64,000 nucleotides of DNA, taken from the NCBI GenBank assembly GCA_024134725.1, contig CP099863.1:3717258-3781257 (forward strand), written 5' to 3'. A program made the translations under genes and the position numbers. Numbering within the stretch: position 1 is the stretch's first letter; every line of letters starts with the position of its first letter. The stretch comes from Bacillus sp. 1780r2a1. Its GTDB lineage: Bacteria; Bacillota; Bacilli; Bacillales; Bacillaceae_H. The notes beneath the pieces are model-generated. The model saw only the letters and a list, made by a program, of their open reading frames with translations, did not search any database and was not told the DNA's origin. Below, piece after piece: positions 29,718-38,111 of this stretch.

Positions 29718-30512
29718 TTACTGGCTTAGCTGCTCATTTTCAAGCAATACTTTTAAGTAGTTAAGCCAGTAGTTCATTTCTGGTACTTCTTGCTTTGTAC
29801 GGTGCCATTGTACAAATAAAATGCTCTGACTCACCACATACCATTTCATTCGCTTTTGTAAGTTATCAGTTAAAGTAATACCATACTTTTCTAACCAGCT
29901 CTTCCATTCTGCTGGATCGATATACCAATACAATAAGAGGCCTAAGTCAATGGCTGGATCAGCAATCATCGCTCCGTCCCAATCAATTAAATATAGCTGT
30001 TCATTTTCGCCTAGTAACCAATTGTTATGATTGACATCGCAATGACAAACCACATATTCCTCTGGTTGAACAAAATCCACTTCTCGTTCTAAATACATAA
30101 TTCCTTGCTCAACAATCAGTTCTTTTTGCAAGTCTACATCTACATTCGCTCGAATATCGAGTAGAACGTCTTGTGGTAATAATGACTCTTTCCCTAATCT
30201 TTTTAACATATCCAATAGCTCTTTAGAGTGATGAATTTTACTCAGCAACTCTGTTACGCTATCCGAGTTCATATCTTGTGGCTTCAACTCTCGACCATCT
30301 AACCAGTGTTGAGCTGTAATTACATCTCCATTTTCCATTCGTTTTGTCCAAACTAGTTTTGGAACAATGCCTTCTGCTGATAAAACAGCTAGGAAAGGAG
30401 ATGAATTACGCTTCAGAAATAGCTTTCGGTCTTGAAACCTTGCGAAATAAGCATCTCCAGTTGCACCGCCAGCAGGAGTCACTTCCCATTCGCTTCCTAA
30501 TATATGTTCCAA
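29718..30512 (-). CDS. ytmP: YtmP, aminoglycoside/choline phosphotransferase-fold protein
   Basis: A kinase-fold protein of about 264 residues. The catalytic loop HCDVNHNNWLL (HxDxxxxN) and the metal-binding IDWDGA are present, and KLFLKRNSSPFLAVLSAEG supplies the ATP-binding lysine. The substrate is unknown. The start is uncertain: the open frame reaches 30542, but the only good ribosome site (AAGGTGA) precedes the TTG at 30512, which I use; a GTG at 30521 is the main alternative. It converges on ytzH. Confidence 0.88.
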   Translation of the reverse strand: MEHILGSEWEVTPAGGATGDAYFARFQDRKLFLKRNSSPFLAVLSAEGIVPKLVWTKRMENGDVITAQHWLDGRELKPQDMNSDSVTELLSKIHHSKELLDMLKRLGKESLLPQDVLLDIRANVDVDLQKELIVEQGIMYLEREVDFVQPEEYVVCHCDVNHNNWLLGENEQLYLIDWDGAMIADPAIDLGLLLYWYIDPAEWKSWLEKYGITLTDNLQKRMKWYVVSQSILFVQWHRTKQEVPEMNYWLNYLKVLLENEQLSQ

Positions 30513-30619
30513 CCAATTCACCTTCAATTTCAACACACACATTTCATTAAAAATTTAAAGTTATGTTTACTTCTATTTATATCATCAACAACGTGTATTT
30601 GTTTTATTAAATAAAAAAG

Positions 30620-30650
30620 ACAGCTATTGCGGACATATACCAATAGCTAT
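30620..30650 (-). terminator. Terminator of pulA
   Basis: Stem AGCTATTG (30622-30629) and CAATAGCT (30641-30648) with an 11-base loop, followed on the minus strand by GTCTTTTTT. It lies 55 bases past the stop, further than usual. Confidence 0.65.
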
Positions 30651-30704
30651 CCTTCATAAATTTTATCCTCTTCCCGCTTTTCTCGTCAAGTAGCAGAATA
30701 GCAC

Positions 30705-32849
30705 TTATGTTTTAAATAATGCTAAAACTCCAACTGCAGGAACGGCTGTTTTACCTGAAAGGACTTTTGTAAATGGATACTGATAAGCATTTTCTCCATC
30801 AATTACAACATGCCAATTTCCCGGTGGCAGGTTAATATAACGAGTCGATGTGTCTTGGTTAAACGCGACAATAATATCTTTCCATGGTCCGTACTCTTCT
30901 ACATTAACAAGAGAATATGCAACAACTTCTGGTACTGATTCTAAGAACTTCATATGCTTCCTAATGAGCTCAGTTGTATGAAAGCGAAAAGCGCCGTGTG
31001 CTTTTCTTAGCTGAATCACTGCTTGTAGCCATTTGATATCCTCTTTATAAATCTTTCGCTGTTCCCAATCAAATTGATTAATGCTATCTGGGGAACGATA
31101 GCTATTTTCAACGCCTTTTTTTGTTCGGTAAAACTCTTGTCCTGCATGTAGAAAAGGTATTCCCTGAGCTAATAACACCATTGCACTTGCAAGCTTTTGC
31201 CTCTTTTGCAAGATTCGCTTCTCTTCATGGGAATTACACTTACTCAATTTATCCCACAAAGTATGATTATCGTGTGATTCTACATAATTTATTGAGGAGG
31301 TAGGCTGGGTAAATAAATACTTTTCTCCTTTTTGATAAGAAACACTGCCAGCTACTACTTGCTTTACTTCGTCTATTCGATGAGTGTTACCACAAATAAA
31401 ACCTTTATCATAGATGTTAAAAGTACTTCCCTTAATAAAATCTCGAAAACGATCATTAAAAAAACCGATGTTTGGTACCTTATCAGAATTATAAATGGTT
31501 GCTTTCTCCTCTGAGGATAAAGGGGTATTTAAATCCCAACCTTCACCGAATAGTAAAATCGATGAATCATATTCAAACAGCTTTTGTCGAATCATATTCA
31601 TCGTTTCAATATCTAAAATTCCCATTAAATCAAATCGAAAGCCATCAACATCATATTCTTTCACCCAAAACAAAACCGAATCCACGATAAATTTGCGTGC
31701 CATCTTACGCTCAGAAGCAAAGTCGTTTCCTACACCAGTTCCATTAGAAGGCATTCCAAATTCATCATGGCGGAAGAAATAGCCTGGAACAATCTTTTCA
31801 AATGAAGATTCTTCTCTTATATACACATGGTTATAGACGACATCAAGTATAACACGCAAGTCATTCTCATGAACGGTTTGAATAAGCTCCTTTAGTTCTA
31901 GAATACGGGCTACTGGATTGGTCGGATCCAAAGAATAACTACCTTCCGGGACATTAAATAGGAGTGGGTTATAGCCCCAATTGTAAGCATCAAAAGGATT
32001 CAATTCATCTACGCCATCGAAATCATTAACTGGTAAAAGCTCCACATGTGTAATACCAAGTTCCTTCAAGTAAGCTAAGCCTGTTGATACACCGCTTTCT
32101 GTTGACGCTCTAGTAAATCCTGCATATGTTCCTTTACTGGACACGTTACTGGAGGGATGAATGGTAAAATCACGAATGTGCACTTCATAAATAATGGCAT
32201 CGGTAGGGTTTGGAAGCGGAGCCTTTTGCACCGGTGACTGCTTCGTTTTTTTTAAATTCACCAGCACACCATATTTACTATTTACTGATGCTGCTATTGC
32301 ATAAGGGTCAACAGCTTCTCTCGTAACGCCGTTGACCGTTACCTCAAATGTGTAGTAATACCCTTCTTTTTCAAGTCCACAGGCCGCAGTCCAAACTCCT
32401 TTTGTCAGGCGAGTCATGCTAATATATTCTTTGTTTAAAGTTTCAGGATTGATAAGCTTTACTTTTACATCCGTAGCAGTTGGTGCCCATACTTTCACCT
32501 GGATATGTTGGGTAGTAAAACTCACGCCCAAATCTGATTCATTATAAAAGAAAGCATCATCGAATTCAGGAGTCCGGATGACGGCTCCTATCTTTAAGTC
32601 TGCTTTCGCACCACGTTCTTCTACCACTCGATACTCTTCACCAATCTCTACTTTCATTGGACAATAGTATTCATATTTTATAGCTTCATGTAAGACTTTT
32701 TTATCCTTTAACGTTAAAGAAAGAGATTGGTCACCTCTCATTAAGCAAAGCGAATTCACTTCTCCATTGTAGTAAGATTTAGGAACAAGAACGGTAACCA
32801 TATCCATCTTATCTAAATATGCTTCAAATCTTTGATCATCATAAGCCAT
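30705..32849 (-). CDS. pulA: Type I pullulanase (GH13), AmyX-like
   Basis: Cleaves alpha-1,6 branch points of pullulan and glycogen-type glucans. No signal peptide is seen, so it is probably intracellular. In 714 residues there is an N-terminal carbohydrate-binding/E-set region (about 1-230), then the GH13 barrel with YNWGYNPLLFNVPEGSY, the nucleophile in DGFRFDLMG, the acid/base in LLFGEGWDL and the stabiliser in YVESHDNHTLWDK. The ATG at 32849 follows GGAGGAG; the frame to 32912 is not supported. A cre-like sequence lies upstream at 32904-32917. Confidence 0.96.
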   Translation of the reverse strand: MAYDDQRFEAYLDKMDMVTVLVPKSYYNGEVNSLCLMRGDQSLSLTLKDKKVLHEAIKYEYYCPMKVEIGEEYRVVEERGAKADLKIGAVIRTPEFDDAFFYNESDLGVSFTTQHIQVKVWAPTATDVKVKLINPETLNKEYISMTRLTKGVWTAACGLEKEGYYYTFEVTVNGVTREAVDPYAIAASVNSKYGVLVNLKKTKQSPVQKAPLPNPTDAIIYEVHIRDFTIHPSSNVSSKGTYAGFTRASTESGVSTGLAYLKELGITHVELLPVNDFDGVDELNPFDAYNWGYNPLLFNVPEGSYSLDPTNPVARILELKELIQTVHENDLRVILDVVYNHVYIREESSFEKIVPGYFFRHDEFGMPSNGTGVGNDFASERKMARKFIVDSVLFWVKEYDVDGFRFDLMGILDIETMNMIRQKLFEYDSSILLFGEGWDLNTPLSSEEKATIYNSDKVPNIGFFNDRFRDFIKGSTFNIYDKGFICGNTHRIDEVKQVVAGSVSYQKGEKYLFTQPTSSINYVESHDNHTLWDKLSKCNSHEEKRILQKRQKLASAMVLLAQGIPFLHAGQEFYRTKKGVENSYRSPDSINQFDWEQRKIYKEDIKWLQAVIQLRKAHGAFRFHTTELIRKHMKFLESVPEVVAYSLVNVEEYGPWKDIIVAFNQDTSTRYINLPPGNWHVVIDGENAYQYPFTKVLSGKTAVPAVGVLALFKT

Positions 32850-32903
32850 CTGTTCTCCTCCTACATAACTTATTATGAGCATTATATGTTCAAATTGGAG
32901 AAA

Positions 32904-32917
32904 TGAAAGCATTTTCT
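32904..32917 (+). promoter_or_regulatory. Candidate cre site upstream of pulA
   Basis: TGAAAGCATTTTCT matches TGWAARCGYTWNCW at 13 of 14 positions, the miss being the G of the central CG. It lies 55-70 bases upstream of the pulA start, near a possible -10 (TATAAT at 32881-32886, minus strand). The defect at the most conserved position makes this tentative. Confidence 0.35.
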
Positions 32918-32941
32918 ATTAGATAAATACTAAATTTCACA

Positions 32942-33895
32942 TCAAAATGATTCATTCTCACTTCGATCAAAATAAATGCTTTGACTATGTTTTAAAAGTG
33001 CCTCAGCTGCTTGAAGCTGATTAAATTTTAAAGGTGCTGATAAACGCCTTAAACTATAGAACCATTCTTCATAATTCCTCTTATCAATAAAATCAATTTG
33101 ATAAGGTTCTTTAGGAGAGTCAAAGAATCCATTACGACTCAGCAATACTTTTCGAATAGGTCGATCAATGTTATGCGATTGGTAAAGGCTTTTTACGAGT
33201 TGCACCGTTCTATTTAATCCAAGCACAGGATTTAACACTTTCTTTTTGTCTTTCCCTATTAACTCTGTCCAAAAATTTTCTTTTGAATACTGAAACACAG
33301 AGCCATTTTTCCCTTCAACCATTGCAATGCAGATAGTTTCTGTAGGCGTAATTAAAATGACCTCTGCTTCAACAGGGGCTTTTTTCACTAAAAACACAGG
33401 CTTATACATAAGTAGAAACGTATCAGGAAAACTTTTCAAAAAATATTGAAGCTTTTCATCATAAAAATATCGCTTATCTGCATTTGAAAGCTCAAATAAA
33501 GTTGATGTCGCCCACCTCATTTGCATTTGAAAAACGTTTTCTAAAAACAACACTTTTAAATCTTGTAGGTTTTTAGGGTCTGTCACGAACGTAGTGAGAT
33601 TTTCAGCATCAAAGCTTTCTTCTCCTTCTTCTTTTTCTATTGCTACCTCCATATATTGTTTATCTATTTCAACTAGTTCATCTTTTTTAAAGAAGAACTT
33701 TACCTTTTGAAAAAGCGATTGTTCTGGAGTCAGGGATTCTTCTAACTCAGCTATATCCGCTTCTTTTCCATTGTAAAAATAATCCTTTGCTCTATCCCAA
33801 TTATGTTGTTTCACACGTGTAAATTGAGATGAATAATGATACAAATCTCTCTCATAGCGTGAAAGATAGTCTTGTATCTTAATAAGTTGCGCCAT
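32942..33895 (-). CDS. ytlQ: YtlQ-like protein, possible nuclease-related (NERD-like) domain
   Basis: A 317-residue cytoplasmic protein, function unknown. The N-terminal third is charged and helical. The middle (about residues 165-215) has alternating strands with EAEVILITPTETICIAMVEGK, reminiscent of the PD-(D/E)XK core of NERD-type nuclease-related domains, but I cannot confirm the catalytic set. The position upstream of pullulanase suggests B. subtilis YtlQ. The ATG follows AGGAG. A 92-base gap without a terminator leads into pulA, so readthrough is possible. Confidence 0.75.
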   Translation of the reverse strand: MAQLIKIQDYLSRYERDLYHYSSQFTRVKQHNWDRAKDYFYNGKEADIAELEESLTPEQSLFQKVKFFFKKDELVEIDKQYMEVAIEKEEGEESFDAENLTTFVTDPKNLQDLKVLFLENVFQMQMRWATSTLFELSNADKRYFYDEKLQYFLKSFPDTFLLMYKPVFLVKKAPVEAEVILITPTETICIAMVEGKNGSVFQYSKENFWTELIGKDKKKVLNPVLGLNRTVQLVKSLYQSHNIDRPIRKVLLSRNGFFDSPKEPYQIDFIDKRNYEEWFYSLRRLSAPLKFNQLQAAEALLKHSQSIYFDRSENESF

Positions 33896-34157
33896 ATCAA
33901 ATCATTCTCCTCGCTAAAAGCTGCCAGATTGTTTTTATGGTTCAATTTTACTAATATTAAAACAAAGATACCACTAGTAATTAGAGCTTTTTAGTGAAAC
34001 AGGATGCTTAAACCCTTTTATCCTACTAAGGCGATAGATTATGTTATGATAGAAAAAACACGTCTTTTTCTGACTGTGAAAGTGTAGCTGTACACTATTG
34101 TTGTCTATACTAAGTTAAAAAAGATTATTAATTCTATCGATGCAAAGGATGGTTATA

Positions 34158-35093
34158 ATGAAAGTTGTTAACAACATGGCAGATTTAATTGGGGATACGC
34201 CCCTTGTCAAATTGAATCGCCTTCAGCCAGCTGACGGTGCATCCGTTTATTTAAAGCTTGAATTCTTCAATCCCAGCAGGAGTGTAAAAGATCGCGCTGC
34301 CTTTAATATGATTGTTAAAGCTGAAGAGGCAGGCCTTTTAAAGTCAAATTCAACTATAATTGAGCCAACTAGTGGCAATACTGGAATTGGATTAGCTATG
34401 AATGCTGCAGCAAGAGGTTATCGTTCAATTCTAGTTATGCCAGATACTATGACACAAGAACGTATCAACTTATTAAAAGCTTACGGGGCTGAAGTTGTGC
34501 TAACACCAGGAGATGAAAAAATGCCAGGAGCTATTCGTAAAGCAGAAGAATTAACAAAAGAAATTCCAAATGCTTTTATGCCGATGCAATTTAAAAACGC
34601 AGCTAATCCAGACGCGCACCGCCACACCACGGCAAAAGAAATCGTCGAAGCAATGGATGATTTAAATAAAGAATTAGCTGCATTTGTTGCTACAGCAGGT
34701 ACTGGCGGTACAATAACAGGAACTGGTGAAGCGCTAAAAGAACGCTATCCAAACATGAGCGTTCATGTAGTGGAACCTGCTGGCTCTCCCGTTTTATCAG
34801 GTGGAAAACCAGGAAAGCATAAGCTTGTAGGAACAAGCCCCGGCTTTATACCTAATACCTTAAATGTGGATGTATATGATGAAATTTTAAAGATTAAAGA
34901 TGAAGAAGCGTATGATATTACGCGTAGACTGGCTGCTGAAGAAGGGATTTTAGTTGGCCCATCCTCTGGTGCAGCTTGCTATGCTGCTATCGAGGTAGCT
35001 AAAAAACTAAGCCCTGACCAAGTCGTTGTGTGCATTGCCTGCGATACAGGCGAACGCTACTTATCAAGTGATTTATTCTCTTTTGATTCATAA
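34158..35093 (+). CDS. ytkP: YtkP, PLP-dependent cysteine synthase family protein
   Basis: A 311-residue fold-type II PLP enzyme of the cysteine synthase family. The PLP lysine sits in NPSRSVKDRAAFNM (about residue 44), the substrate loop TSGNTGIGLAMNA follows, and GTGGTITGTGEAL binds the phosphate. YtkP is one of several CysK paralogues in B. subtilis and its physiological substrate is unclear. The ATG at 34158 follows AAAGGATGG; the earlier ATG at 34140 is unsupported. It ends at a terminator shared with pepV. Confidence 0.9.
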   Translation: MKVVNNMADLIGDTPLVKLNRLQPADGASVYLKLEFFNPSRSVKDRAAFNMIVKAEEAGLLKSNSTIIEPTSGNTGIGLAMNAAARGYRSILVMPDTMTQERINLLKAYGAEVVLTPGDEKMPGAIRKAEELTKEIPNAFMPMQFKNAANPDAHRHTTAKEIVEAMDDLNKELAAFVATAGTGGTITGTGEALKERYPNMSVHVVEPAGSPVLSGGKPGKHKLVGTSPGFIPNTLNVDVYDEILKIKDEEAYDITRRLAAEEGILVGPSSGAACYAAIEVAKKLSPDQVVVCIACDTGERYLSSDLFSFDS

Positions 35094-35100
35094 TAAGTTA

Positions 35101-35134
35101 GAAAAAGACGCTCATGCTTTTGAGCGTCTTTTTC
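35101..35134. terminator. Bidirectional terminator between ytkP and pepV
   Basis: Stem GAAAAAGACGCTC / GAGCGTCTTTTTC with an eight-base loop between two convergent genes. The arms are identical to those of the tyrS terminator at 4904-4935. Confidence 0.9.
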
Positions 35135-35136
35135 TT

Positions 35137-36540
35137 TTACTTAGCTAATTCATAAATAGCTTGTGCATAAATGGCTGTTGCTTTCATTAAATCTTCGACC
35201 ACCATATATTCATCTTTTTCATGGGCCACTTCTTCTCTTCCAGGGAAGAGTGGGCCAAATGCTACTCCCGCTTCTAATGCTCGTGCATATGTACCTCCAC
35301 CGATAGAAATAAGCGTTGGTTCTTCTCCTGTCTGGTCTTGATACACTTGCTGTAACGTTTTAATAAGCTCATGGTTTTTATCTACATGATGGGGTTTTGA
35401 ATCAGAAAAATGCTTAACAGTGATTTGATAGGTCTCACTTTGTTTCTTGAGTGTAGAAATAATACTGTCAATATTAGCGGCAACTGGATAACGAATGTTT
35501 AAGCCAATTTGCCCGGCTTTCTCATCAGTGTAAAATAAAATACCAACGTTTACGGTCAAGTCACCTGTTACATCATCTCGAACATGCAAACCGATTTTGT
35601 TACCAATTGTATCGTCTACAAAATATTGATTAACATATGTAATAAACTGTCTTGCTTGTTCATTTAATGCTAATTCATGTAGAAAACTTACTAACAACAG
35701 CCCTGCATTTTTTCCTTTTTGAGGAACACTTCCATGTGCCGATACCCCTTCTAAAGTAATCGTATATCGGCTGTTGTTGAATTCAACTGTACCTTTTACG
35801 TCATGTTTATTTAAGAAGTTCTCATACGCTTTTTTCAAGTCTACTTCTTCTTTCACAGCAAGAACTGCTTTTGCATAATCAGGCACCATATTATAGCGAC
35901 GACCAGATTCAAGTGATATTAATACATACTCTCCGTCTGTACCTTGAATCGGTTGTTGGTGTAACTCCACATCGGTAATTCCTTTTTCTGCGTAAATAAT
36001 AGGAAAGTCAGCGTCTGGAGCAAAACCCATCGTTGGCATTTCTTCATGTTTAAAGTAGTGATCTACACATCTCCAATCGCTTTCTTCATCCGTTCCAATA
36101 ATCATACGTACGCGTTTTGAGAGCGGCAACTTCAACTCTTTCACAATTTTCATAGCGTAATAAGCAGCCATTGTTGGTCCCTTATCATCAATGGCTCCAC
36201 GGGCAAAAATTTTCCCATCCTTAATTTCGCCACCGTATGGATCAACAGACCAACCATCACCTTCAGGTACGACGTCAACGTGACATAAAACTCCTATTAA
36301 TTCTTTTCCTTCTCCTAATTCAATATGTCCTGCATATCCATCTACGTTCTTAGTTACAAAACCATCAGCATGTCCTTTATCCAATAAAAAATGAAGAGCT
36401 TTAGCTACTCCTTCTCCAAACGGCTCATCTTCTTTTATAGATTCATCGAGAACACTTTTAATTTGTAAAAAACGTTTCGTTTCTTCCAAGATATCGCGTT
36501 CTCTTTTTTTGACTTCTTCCATCCAATTGATAGCTTCCAT
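35137..36540 (-). CDS. pepV: Dipeptidase PepV, M20 family
   Basis: A 467-residue Zn dipeptidase. The M20 landmarks are GVLCHVDVVPEGDGW (metal ligand His and Asp), ARGAIDDKGPTMAAYYA, IIGTDEESDWRC (catalytic Glu-Glu), and the long lid domain typical of PepV around residues 190-390. The C-terminal IGGGTYARAL and GREEVAHEKDEY complete the site. The ATG follows GGAGGATAAAT. It corresponds to B. subtilis ytjP. Confidence 0.95.
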   Translation of the reverse strand: MEAINWMEEVKKRERDILEETKRFLQIKSVLDESIKEDEPFGEGVAKALHFLLDKGHADGFVTKNVDGYAGHIELGEGKELIGVLCHVDVVPEGDGWSVDPYGGEIKDGKIFARGAIDDKGPTMAAYYAMKIVKELKLPLSKRVRMIIGTDEESDWRCVDHYFKHEEMPTMGFAPDADFPIIYAEKGITDVELHQQPIQGTDGEYVLISLESGRRYNMVPDYAKAVLAVKEEVDLKKAYENFLNKHDVKGTVEFNNSRYTITLEGVSAHGSVPQKGKNAGLLLVSFLHELALNEQARQFITYVNQYFVDDTIGNKIGLHVRDDVTGDLTVNVGILFYTDEKAGQIGLNIRYPVAANIDSIISTLKKQSETYQITVKHFSDSKPHHVDKNHELIKTLQQVYQDQTGEEPTLISIGGGTYARALEAGVAFGPLFPGREEVAHEKDEYMVVEDLMKATAIYAQAIYELAK

Positions 36541-36706
36541 ATTTATCCTCCACCATTTCAGAAGTATTCAATTTGTACTATTTTCCACTTTATCACACCT
36601 TTTTTTAAAAAGCATCTAAGGTGTTTAATTAGCTGCAAAAAGGGTAAAGGGTTGTAACCTTTTCTCTAAATTTATGCTCGAATAGGTCTATTTGGTTATA
36701 TTTTGC

Positions 36707-36728
36707 ATACATTAAATAAATAATGTAT
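36707..36728. repeat. Inverted repeat in the pepV-ytzE intergenic region
   Basis: ATACATTA (36707-36714) and TAATGTAT (36721-36728) with a six-base spacer. The whole 391-base gap (36541-36931) is AT-rich and otherwise holds no supported gene; it also contains a second, widely spaced repeat pair AAAAGGGTAAAG (near 36638-36650) and CTTTACCCTTTT (near 36810-36821). Confidence 0.5.
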
Positions 36729-36931
36729 AGCTTAAGAAAGGAGACCTGCCAAAAAAGTACATATTTATCTCATTTATATCAATTTTTGTAAATTAATTAT
36801 TAAATTAAGCTTTACCCTTTTATTTTTTATGGTTTTTTGTGTACAATGTAACTGAGGACTTAAATAGTGCTTGACATCTCAAAGTTATAAAGAAGTTGTG
36901 CCTTACGAAAAACGAATAAGGAAGTGGTTTT

Positions 36932-37153
36932 TTGAAACCTTCAACTAATCGAATGCTAACGCGTATCAAATCCGTTTACATGTTCATTAGTAAAAAGGGA
37001 ACTGTTACTACTCAAGAGCTTGTTGATGAGTTTGGTATCACTCCTAGAACTATTCAGCGTGATTTAAATGTCTTAGCATACAATGATTTAGTTCATAGTC
37101 CAAGTCGTGGTACATGGACGACGACAGAGAAGAAGGTCAAGATTTCATCCTAG
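36932..37153 (+). CDS. ytzE: YtzE, small DeoR-type helix-turn-helix protein
   Basis: A 73-residue protein that is little more than a DeoR-family winged helix-turn-helix (residues about 8-62, TVTTQELVDEFGITPRTIQR then DLNVLAYNDLVHSPSRG), without the usual sugar-binding domain. It is presumably a small DNA-binding regulator, target unknown. The start is TTG at 36932 with AAGGAAGTGG upstream. The B. subtilis order pepV-ytzE-pseudouridine synthase is kept. Confidence 0.88.
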   Translation: MKPSTNRMLTRIKSVYMFISKKGTVTTQELVDEFGITPRTIQRDLNVLAYNDLVHSPSRGTWTTTEKKVKISS

Positions 37154-37290
37154 TAAGTTTCAAAGGTAAGTATTTATATACAGAGATAAAGATTCCTCAT
37201 ACTTTTCACCATGTGTGTTGAGTATCTTTGAATGTCCGACTTTACTTCGGTGCATTTAAACGTGAATTGTTTCACTTGCGTAGAGTGAAC

Positions 37291-37324
37291 AAAAAGGAAC
37301 CAATTTATGTACAGGTTCCTTTTT
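37291..37324. terminator. Bidirectional terminator between ytzE and the pseudouridine synthase gene
   Basis: Stem AAAAAGGAACC (37291-37301) and GGTTCCTTTTT (37314-37324). It serves the minus-strand gene ending at 37335 and could stop ytzE transcripts. Confidence 0.88.
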
Positions 37325-37334
37325 CTTTCGCCTC

Positions 37335-38051
37335 TTATTCCTTTTTTCCCCTTAATAAATTTAGCTCACCTTCCGTTAACTCTCGATATTCACCTAATTC
37401 CAACTCTTCATCTAACGACAACGAACCCATTGAAATTCGTTTTAAGTATGTTACTTTTTTACCTCTCGATTCAAACATACGCTTTACCTGATGAAATTTC
37501 CCTTCCACAATGGTTAGCTCAATTTCAGATGATTCACCGCTTCTTAAGATTGTTAGCTCTGCGGGTTTCGTAACGTATCCATCATCTAGTGTAACTCCTT
37601 TTCTGAATGCCTCCACGTCTTCCTCTGTCACTTCCATATTAATAATCGCAAAATACGTTTTAGGAACATGCTTTTTCGGTGAAAGCAGCTGGTGAGCAAG
37701 CTGTCCATCATTTGTTAATAACAGTAATCCTTCCGTATCTTTATCTAGTCTTCCCACTGGGAATGGGTCATAAATAGCGTCGTCAATTTCTAATAAATCA
37801 ACAACTGTCTCATGTTGATGATCTTCTGTAGCAGAAATTACTCCTTGCGGTTTATTCATCATTAAATAAATAAATTCTTTGTATTCAATAATCTCTCCGT
37901 GAACGGACACTTCTTCAGCTTCTGGGTCCACATGTAGCTTAGCGTCTTTAATCGCTTTACCATTTACTTTTACTGCTCCTGTTTTTAATAACCCTTTTAC
38001 TTCTTTTCGACTGCCATAACCCATATTAGCTAATAGCTTATCTAATCTCAT
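37335..38051 (-). CDS. RsuA-family 16S rRNA pseudouridine synthase
   Basis: A 238-residue enzyme with an N-terminal S4 RNA-binding domain (MRLDKLLANMGYGSRKEVK) and the pseudouridine synthase catalytic motif PVGRLDKDTEGLLLLTND, whose Asp is the nucleophile. By family it should modify U516-equivalent of 16S rRNA. The C-terminal HQVKRMFESRGKKV is typical. The ATG at 38051 has AGGGGG upstream. It is the second gene downstream of murJ on the minus strand, 61 bases beyond murJ's end in coordinates but upstream of nothing else. Confidence 0.93.
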   Translation of the reverse strand: MRLDKLLANMGYGSRKEVKGLLKTGAVKVNGKAIKDAKLHVDPEAEEVSVHGEIIEYKEFIYLMMNKPQGVISATEDHQHETVVDLLEIDDAIYDPFPVGRLDKDTEGLLLLTNDGQLAHQLLSPKKHVPKTYFAIINMEVTEEDVEAFRKGVTLDDGYVTKPAELTILRSGESSEIELTIVEGKFHQVKRMFESRGKKVTYLKRISMGSLSLDEELELGEYRELTEGELNLLRGKKE

Positions 38052-38082
38052 AAAATCCCCCTCTATTTATATTCGAAAAGAA

Positions 38083-38105
38083 AGTGACCCATTGAATGAG
38101 TCACT
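38083..38105 (-). terminator. Terminator of murJ
   Basis: Minus-strand stem AGTGACTCAT / ATGGGTCACT (one wobble pair) followed by TTCTTTT, seven bases after the murJ stop. Readthrough to the pseudouridine synthase gene is possible. Confidence 0.75.
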
Positions 38106-38111
38106 CTATTC

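Noticed and set aside
34081-34096. AGTGTA-GCTG-TACACT inverted repeat upstream of ytkP
   Set aside because: Arms of six bases are within chance expectation in AT-rich gaps, with no promoter element to anchor it.
36735-36790. Small peptide after an AAAGGAG ribosome-like site upstream of ytzE
   Set aside because: No ATG, GTG or TTG at a workable distance; only CTG, too close.
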